Below, piece after piece: positions 8,334 to 13,580 of a stretch of 13,580 bases of DNA. Positions within the stretch are counted from its first letter, which is position 1. Every line of letters begins with the position of its first letter. A program made the position numbers and the translations under genes. Source of the stretch: Bondarzewia mesenterica (taxonomy: Eukaryota; Basidiomycota; Agaricomycetes; Russulales; Bondarzewiaceae). Where the stretch lies: NCBI GenBank assembly GCA_004802705.1, contig SGPL01000736.1:1-13580 (forward strand). The letters run 5' to 3'. Under the pieces are notes generated by a model. The model ran no database searches and was not told the DNA's origin. It saw only the letters and a list, made by a program, of their open reading frames with translations.

Positions 8334-9900
8334 ATGATAGTATATAAGATCCGTGAAATGAGCAAATGATAGATCAACACTTTTGTATCAGCATAATTAG
8401 GCTTTGCTGCATCCCAAGTATAATTCAATAGGCCTTTATGCTTCACAAGGAAACTTGGGTCTAGCATTGCATTTCCAAAGTGAATGCGCATCAGCATGTG
8501 GGTGGCATTCAAAGCAAAATGCCACAGTGCACTGATCTCCTCAGAATAATCAAGGCACTCTATATAATTGATATTATCTGTATGATACCTTTGTGCAGCT
8601 CGCAGGTTGCTAACAGTTAACCAGTCTCCTTCAATGATTTGAGCAGTGGCCACTTACTCCTTCGCCAAAAACTCTGATTCTTCCTGCAGCTTCTTTAACA
8701 TTTTTATAATTCCTTTTTTTGAACCTTTATTAACATTAAAGACACCAAGCAGCCATATGTTAGTTTTTCAGGGCAAAAGAGGATGATCTGATGCCATCAA
8801 CTGCTTTATAATACTTTACATCTTGTTTTGGCTCTCCTATGCATTACTTCCTAGACAATATAATAACAAAAAGAAGATAATGAGTCTCACAAAGGACCCT
8901 GACATCTTTTCCTCATCTTCAGCTATAAGCATGATATTTTCTCCAGTTGTAGCTGCTCGCTTTTTATGATGCACTAATTTTGAGGCAAGCTTGAATGCTT
9001 CAGGTTTGGCATCAGGAAGAGATATGACAGTAGCATTGGTGACATGTATCATTATATTTTTGTTAAATAGCCCTTGCTAGAATTTCTGCAAATACAGATT
9101 GATATTATCGAATATGATATAAAATAAATTTGTGGTCTTCATCAGCATGACTACAAATAGTTGAGCATCTGTTGAAAGGGTTTCCTTTAGATGTTTGAGT
9201 ATCGTGATTGAGACACAAGCATCAACATTACTCAGCATGGATAGAACACGTGAACTTGTCCCATTTATCTCGAGGAAGAGGCCAAAAATCAAAGAGAATA
9301 GGTTCATTGCCTCATTTCGTATGAAGGCTATCATACTGATCGCAAATACAAGTGTCTGATCAATTGAAGTTACAGTCTAAGTGAATAAATTGAGCTTTGA
9401 TGAAGTTTGAATATATGTACAAATATTGTGTTCTTTCTAAAACTACGTGCTCTCTACTTTGCTCCTGTTTTTTCTATAAATTCTATATTTGTGCTCTTGA
9501 TATTATCCCCTTTATCTCCTCATCCTCCTTATTGACCTTACAATTAACATACAGAGGCAACTCACTGGTCTCCTGTTTAGCATTATAACCTCATTATTTT
9601 CAAGATTTATTTAGAGATGTTGTAAAGACCAAGAGGAGCTCCCATAGAAAGGGTGCAAGGGTTTTATACTTAGTGGCAAGCCTGCTGAAATCTAGAGCCT
9701 CATGAACATACTCCATAGTGCAGTATTTTGTCTTTATCTTGAGCTTGGAGTCCTGAATTATATGGTTACTTTCTTCTAAGACTATTTCTCGTGCGCATGA
9801 CTTAATCATGTCATGCAAGTATGCCTTGCTTCGAGAAAAGTGATTGTGTTAAGCTGTGAAAAGATGACCTGAAGCAAAGGGAGTGTTCCAGCTGACTCTA

Positions 9901-10557
9901 TATGCTATAAAAGAGCCAGCTTTCTTCTTAACTTTAGGAATGATGCTTTCAAATAAGAAACAAACAAATTCACAAAATGATAAATTGAGAAATAATATTA
10001 GAGAGATTACTAGATGATATTGAGTGTAGACATTTTAGAAATCAGTAGTCAATAAGATGTTAGAAGCTAGTATTGTGTGCCAGTCAAGATTACAATCGAG
10101 AGTGTCAGTGTCTACTATGAAGAATGATTGAAGGGCATTGAGATAACGAAGGTGTCGAGCATGCTGCTGCGTGATCGAAATGAGATGTGATATACACTGA
10201 TATGAGTTGTAACAATTTGTGACACTTTGTGACAGTATCACTCTTCTTCCTGTCTGACTTTTTCATTGATCCTGCAGGTCGACACTTATATATCAAAAAT
10301 CCTAAATTATCTTTATAATATTTTGAATGATGAACTAAGTGAATTCTATGAAAAGAATTAAAATCTGAGCAAGTGATATAGGTCAGAGGAAGGAAGTTTT
10401 AATGTAGCCTGCCTATCAAAGTGTTCAGGCCACTAATGTTTTGGGGAGCAAAATTTTATTATAAAAAAATGAAGTAGTGTAGATGAACATATTCTGAAGA
10501 GCTTTGCAACTTAAATCTAAGAGATTGGTAAAATATTGAGTGAGAAAAGAGATTTTT
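9901..10557. other. Upstream region of the DUF6589 pseudogene
   Basis: AT-rich flank between the DUF6589 N-terminal block and the right repeat core. Two overlapping minus-strand frames of 63-68 codons lie at 10035-10296. One could be an eroded first exon (it begins with a Lys-rich segment), but I do not recognise it. The stretch 10080-10285 holds about six CpGs, more than its surroundings, and a three-unit 10-bp repeat (listed separately). Confidence 0.35.
10207..10236. repeat. Three tandem 10-bp units
   Basis: TTGTAACAAT, TTGTGACACT and TTGTGACAGT follow each other without spacing. The unit equals about one helical turn, so three protein-binding sites on the same DNA face are conceivable. 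It lies inside the right inverted repeat and upstream of the minus-strand pseudogene, a position fitting a promoter or subterminal transposase-binding repeat. A similar single TTGTGACC occurs near 4177 on the left side. Confidence 0.45.
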
Positions 10558-10696
10558 TGCTAGTCCTCTTGTTGTGGCATCCTGAAGCAAGCTCCTTTGT
10601 GAGGGCCTGCAGGACATAGCCCAGAGCAAGAGCTTGCTCCAAACTTAAATTCTGGTCAGTATCTTTATGACTACATGTCGACCTTATACGTACAAT
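10558..10696 (-). repeat. Right arm of long inverted repeat
   Basis: Reverse-complement partner of the left arm. Read on the minus strand from 10696 downward, it shows ATTGTAC, then ATGTAGT (10676-10670), then the core from 10603 to 10558, in the same order as 3630-3814. It is shorter than the left arm because it lacks about 25-30 bases in the hairpin region and about 20 bases just before the core. CpG to TpG/CpA changes explain part of the divergence, for example CCGC in the left core against CCAC here. Confidence 0.6.
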
Positions 10697-13380
10697 TCTG
10701 TCATTTGCTAGCCAAGCCTTAGTGGGTGAACTCTGTGTCAGCCTTTAATATCAGACCTTTAGTCAACTCCCTTATAACCCTCCACTAGTACTGAAGCTTA
10801 GTCAGCATTTTTCTTTTATAAGCTACCTCTATTTCTCAAGTGCCTCTAGTGCTTTAGCTATAGACCAAATGCTCAACTGCTCAACTCAAGATAATTGAGA
10901 TATACAGCCCTTTGAGCAACACCTATTCTTGATGATGCATCACCAGTAATGGTCTAGTATAAGTAGTTTTCATTTTTGATCTGATTTTCAATATTGGTAT
11001 CATTTGGTGGTCAGGTGCATTGAATGAAGTCAAATTGGTGATCAGTCTAATAGTGGATGCATTGTATCACATTGATGTTATCTAGTCAAAGAGGGTATGA
11101 AATAGTTTTAAATGCAATAGAGGTTATCACTAATGTTTAAGCTACAATGTTTTTTCTATTTCTAGGACATGATGATGACCCTGTATGGGTGCTTGATTTT
11201 CTTCATTTGATCTATGACTTCTGTGATATATAAACTATTCTTATGTTGGGTACTGTATCCTGTCTTTTTTACAGGGTCATTTCTGCTTAGATCGACCATC
11301 GTTGGACCAAGTGTCTCTACTCGTTCATTAAGAATCCTTTACTACTTAGGTCAATGCTCCATCAATTTGGCGCAATTGTCGGTGGTCTTGTTCCTTTGGA
11401 AATCATTTTATAGAGTCTTGAGATATCTCATTGGCTATTAGCAGTACTCGATGTGTATGTTATAAGTGCAAAAGCACTAGATCTACAATAGTATCTCGAG
11501 TAGAAAGAAGGTTTCATAGAGTGGCAGCTAGAGTTTGTTAAATAATACAAACTCTATTTGACATTAGGTACATGGCAATTGAGGAGTGATTAATATTTCT
11601 TTAATGCCTCTATAGTTTTACAACAGTAGAAACTGCCTGTGTATAGCATCTATTATACAGTGCACCTCAAAAGTAAGACAAATAAGTGAATTAATATACA
11701 TGCAGCTGTAAATGCTGTGTCTTATCCACTGGCCTGGGGACCATCAATAGCACACTTCACATATTTTAGTATAAACACCATGGTCATTACCTATTTAAAA
11801 TTAATGTTGGCAGCATAGACATTTATATACTATGGTCATAAGTCAAAGTTGAGGATATGTTAGAAGAAGGATTGATGATATTATTGAGGTTAGCTGTCAG
11901 AGAGTATGACAAGAGTAGAGGTAAGAGAATTAGAGAACTCAAGGTTATGAAAAAGATTCATAGTTTTGAGGACAAGCATACACTCTGTTTTACATTTAGC
12001 AGTGTATCAGTGTTGGAGAATACAGGAGGTGGTGAAAAGTTATGCTTTATATGAGACTGGAGCACATCAAGGTCATGCATTAGAGTATTGTGCAGGGTCA
12101 GGAAGTAGATGGTGTATTGAGTCAAAATTATAAAATAATAGTGTCCAATAGTAGATCACAGAAATGATCAGATAGTGTATGTGATCAGTACGTGTGTATA
12201 TCTTCTGATGATGTTCTTGAGCATCTGCTATAAATGTTTTCACCCCAAATCTATGAGAGACTCGAGTTTATTAACAGTATAAAGTTATATTTGTGTTCAT
12301 CATTTTGTCTAAACTGAATGGTGAAGCAAGTAGGATCAGTAAAATGGCAGCAGTTATGTAGACAATAAAGTGACAGGGCATGGTCTGTTGTTATTTGTTC
12401 AATTGAGTTGTTGAATTCAATAACAGAGAAACTATGATCTTTATATTTATTGATGCATGTTATTTATTTAGAATGACTTAGTCAGAATGGATGTTGATAA
12501 CTAAGACTATTCAATGTGACTTTTAGATAGGCAACACTCAAGGCATCTACTGAGATGTAGTTCACAACTGGTGTTTCTCAAAAGAATGCTAAAGGGTACA
12601 TTGCTTAGTTTATTAGACTGCATATGATGTTGATTTTAGGTTGATATGGATGAATCATGTTAAAATGCATAATACACCATCATCATAGGTGTACAGTCTG
12701 TTGGCTGTATAGTTAAATGATAACACTGGCATATACCCCTCAGTGGATTGAAAGTAATCTATAAATAATAGAAGGGAGAGTCTGAGACAATAGATGTTGA
12801 TATCATTAAGTTGCTAATTAGAATGCAGAGTAGCATGGAGGATGTAGTTAAGAGTGACTGAACTGGATATAATAGAGTTTGTACAGTGCATGGTGCTGCA
12901 GAAGCCTTCAAAGTTGAACACAAATGCTATGAGAGTTTAATTCTATTTATACTCGAGGTACATGTCAGCCAGCTCATGCTAGATGTGTGACACCCTCCTG
13001 CATGCTATTATAGTTTTGAGAGGAGTGTAGTCGAAAACTGTGAAGGCTATTGGAATCATTTTATATGAATAAAGGGGGGTATTTGTGAGAGCAATGGTAT
13101 GGTAGATGAATGGGTATTAAATTATAGTATTAGCATTATATATTTCTGTATTTGTATATAGAGAGGGGTCTTATTAAGGATCATGGAATGGAAGATAAGT
13201 ATCATTAAAGAATCGATCTAAGATATCAGCAGAACTCTCTTTCCTTGAAGATGTTTAAAATATTTGTGCCAATTTTAGTGTAACTACTATTAGTCGAGCC
13301 ATATTCATTTTAAATATAATTAAATGCATTTAAAACAGTCTAAATGAAGTATTATCAAGTACAACTGCATAAAACTACTA
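10697..13380. other. AT-rich gene-poor region, nothing recognised
   Basis: Both strands were read in all frames. Two short open frames stand out, both on the plus strand. One at 11214-11441 (75 codons) is hydrophobic, with two possible membrane segments. One at 11857-12054 (65 codons) is Lys/Glu/Arg-rich. Neither resembles a known family and both could be chance. No reverse transcriptase, integrase or transposase motif was found. No CpG was seen from 12264 to 12952. The region is probably further decayed repeat DNA whose source is no longer readable by eye. Confidence 0.5.
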
Positions 13381-13580
13381 CAATAATTGTTTGCAGCTAT
13401 ATTTTTAATTTTTAATTTATGTACATTATTGTTACATGCTTTTGATATGTTCTAGTCACACAATTTTGATAAGGTTTTTGATTTTTTTTGATATATTTGG
13501 TTACATAATTTATATGTTTTTTTTACATGTTTTTTAATTTTTTTTTTTATATGTTTATATATATATATTTCTATATGTTT
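13381..13580. repeat. Low-complexity T-rich/AT tract
   Basis: The last 200 bases are dominated by T-runs of 6-12 and by repeats of TATATGTTT, ACATGTTTT and (AT)n, with very few C or G. The plus strand is strongly T-rich rather than evenly A and T. It continues past the window end. It could be an AT-rich satellite or a decayed repeat. Confidence 0.7.

Larger units (their letters stand above)
6927..9900 (-). pseudogene. DUF6589-type protein pseudogene (possible DDE-like nuclease)
   Basis: Read on the minus strand, broken blocks in order match a large family known to me from Agaricomycete genomes as DUF6589, of unproven function. N-terminal block 9818-9600 (VLEESNHIIQDSKLKI..., ALDFSRLATKY). 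Block 9334-9077 with EAMNLFSLIFGLFLEINGTS and FDNINLYLQKF. Block 9052-8837 with VISLPDAKPEAFKLASKL. Block 8653-8330 with GDWLTVSNLRAAQR, ATHMLMRIHFGNA and HKGLLNYTWDAAKPNYA. Then FAHLFVKKYASPS, VLKYYVFYFWGAG, DLYLEQLNF (about 7850) and IIEKGLACVEAFHEISHSFAH. The C-terminal tail reaches a stop at 6927-6929. Two clean introns remain at 8278-8333 and 7773-7829. Multiple stops and frame breaks, several of TGG-to-TAG type, make it non-functional. The start codon is not identifiable, and the first exon may lie upstream of 9900. Confidence 0.75.
3630..10696. mobile_element. Candidate composite element: RecQ-like helicase plus DUF6589 protein inside inverted repeats, decayed
   Basis: Two degenerate genes in tail-to-tail orientation (helicase on plus, DUF6589 on minus) lie between diverged inverted repeats. 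The repeat cores are 3770-3814 and 10558-10603. Further colinear seeds lie outward: 3630-3636 pairs with 10690-10696, and 3651-3657 with 10670-10676, at near-equal spacing (21 versus 20 nt). The interior is CpG-depleted and full of stops, as expected for a silenced repeat, while the adjacent CLC gene is not. Both genes contain spliceosomal introns, which argues against a retrotransposed origin. The exact ends and any target-site duplication could not be fixed by eye. Alternatives are two separate small repeats inserted in opposite orientation, or a subtelomeric segmental repeat rather than a transposon. Confidence 0.5.

Noticed and set aside
11857..12054. 65-codon charged frame as a small gene
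   Set aside because: No homology, no upstream signals, and surrounded by stop-dense AT-rich sequence; length is within chance.
10697..13580. Possible LTR retrotransposon remains (Ty3/gypsy or copia)
   Set aside because: Reading both strands gave no reverse transcriptase, RNase H, integrase or chromodomain motif, and no direct long terminal repeats were found by eye.

Overview
The window looks like fungal nuclear DNA, most likely from a basidiomycete of the Agaricomycetes. The first gene is cut by ten short spliceosomal introns (about 53-98 nt), its protein resembles fungal/animal ClC-3/4/5-type transporters, and the rest of the window carries decayed copies of two protein families (RecQ-like helicase and DUF6589) that I associate with mushroom genomes. 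The assignment rests on gene structure and family recognition only; no search was run.

The window has two compartments. Positions 1-3181 hold one apparently intact, GC- and CpG-rich gene for a CLC chloride/proton antiporter (840 residues after splicing, two CBS domains). A short flank with normal CpG content follows to about 3540. From there to the end the DNA is AT-rich, strongly CpG-depleted and full of stop codons. I found no CG dinucleotide at all between 5982 and 7702.

In the second compartment, a plus-strand RecQ-type DEAH helicase pseudogene (about 4242-6475) faces a minus-strand DUF6589-type pseudogene (about 6927-9900), tail to tail. Both keep recognisable spliceosomal introns. Diverged inverted repeats bracket the pair (cores 3770-3814 and 10558-10603, with weaker colinear similarity outward to 3630 and 10696). 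I infer one composite element of about 7 kb, encoding a helicase and a possible DDE-like nuclease, now dead through transition-type mutation. This is the candidate undescribed system of the window.

From about 10700 to 13380 the DNA is AT-rich with no gene I recognise, apart from a small patch with more CpG around 11280-11500. The last 200 bases are low-complexity T/AT-rich sequence. No tRNA, rRNA, CRISPR array or telomeric repeat array was seen.
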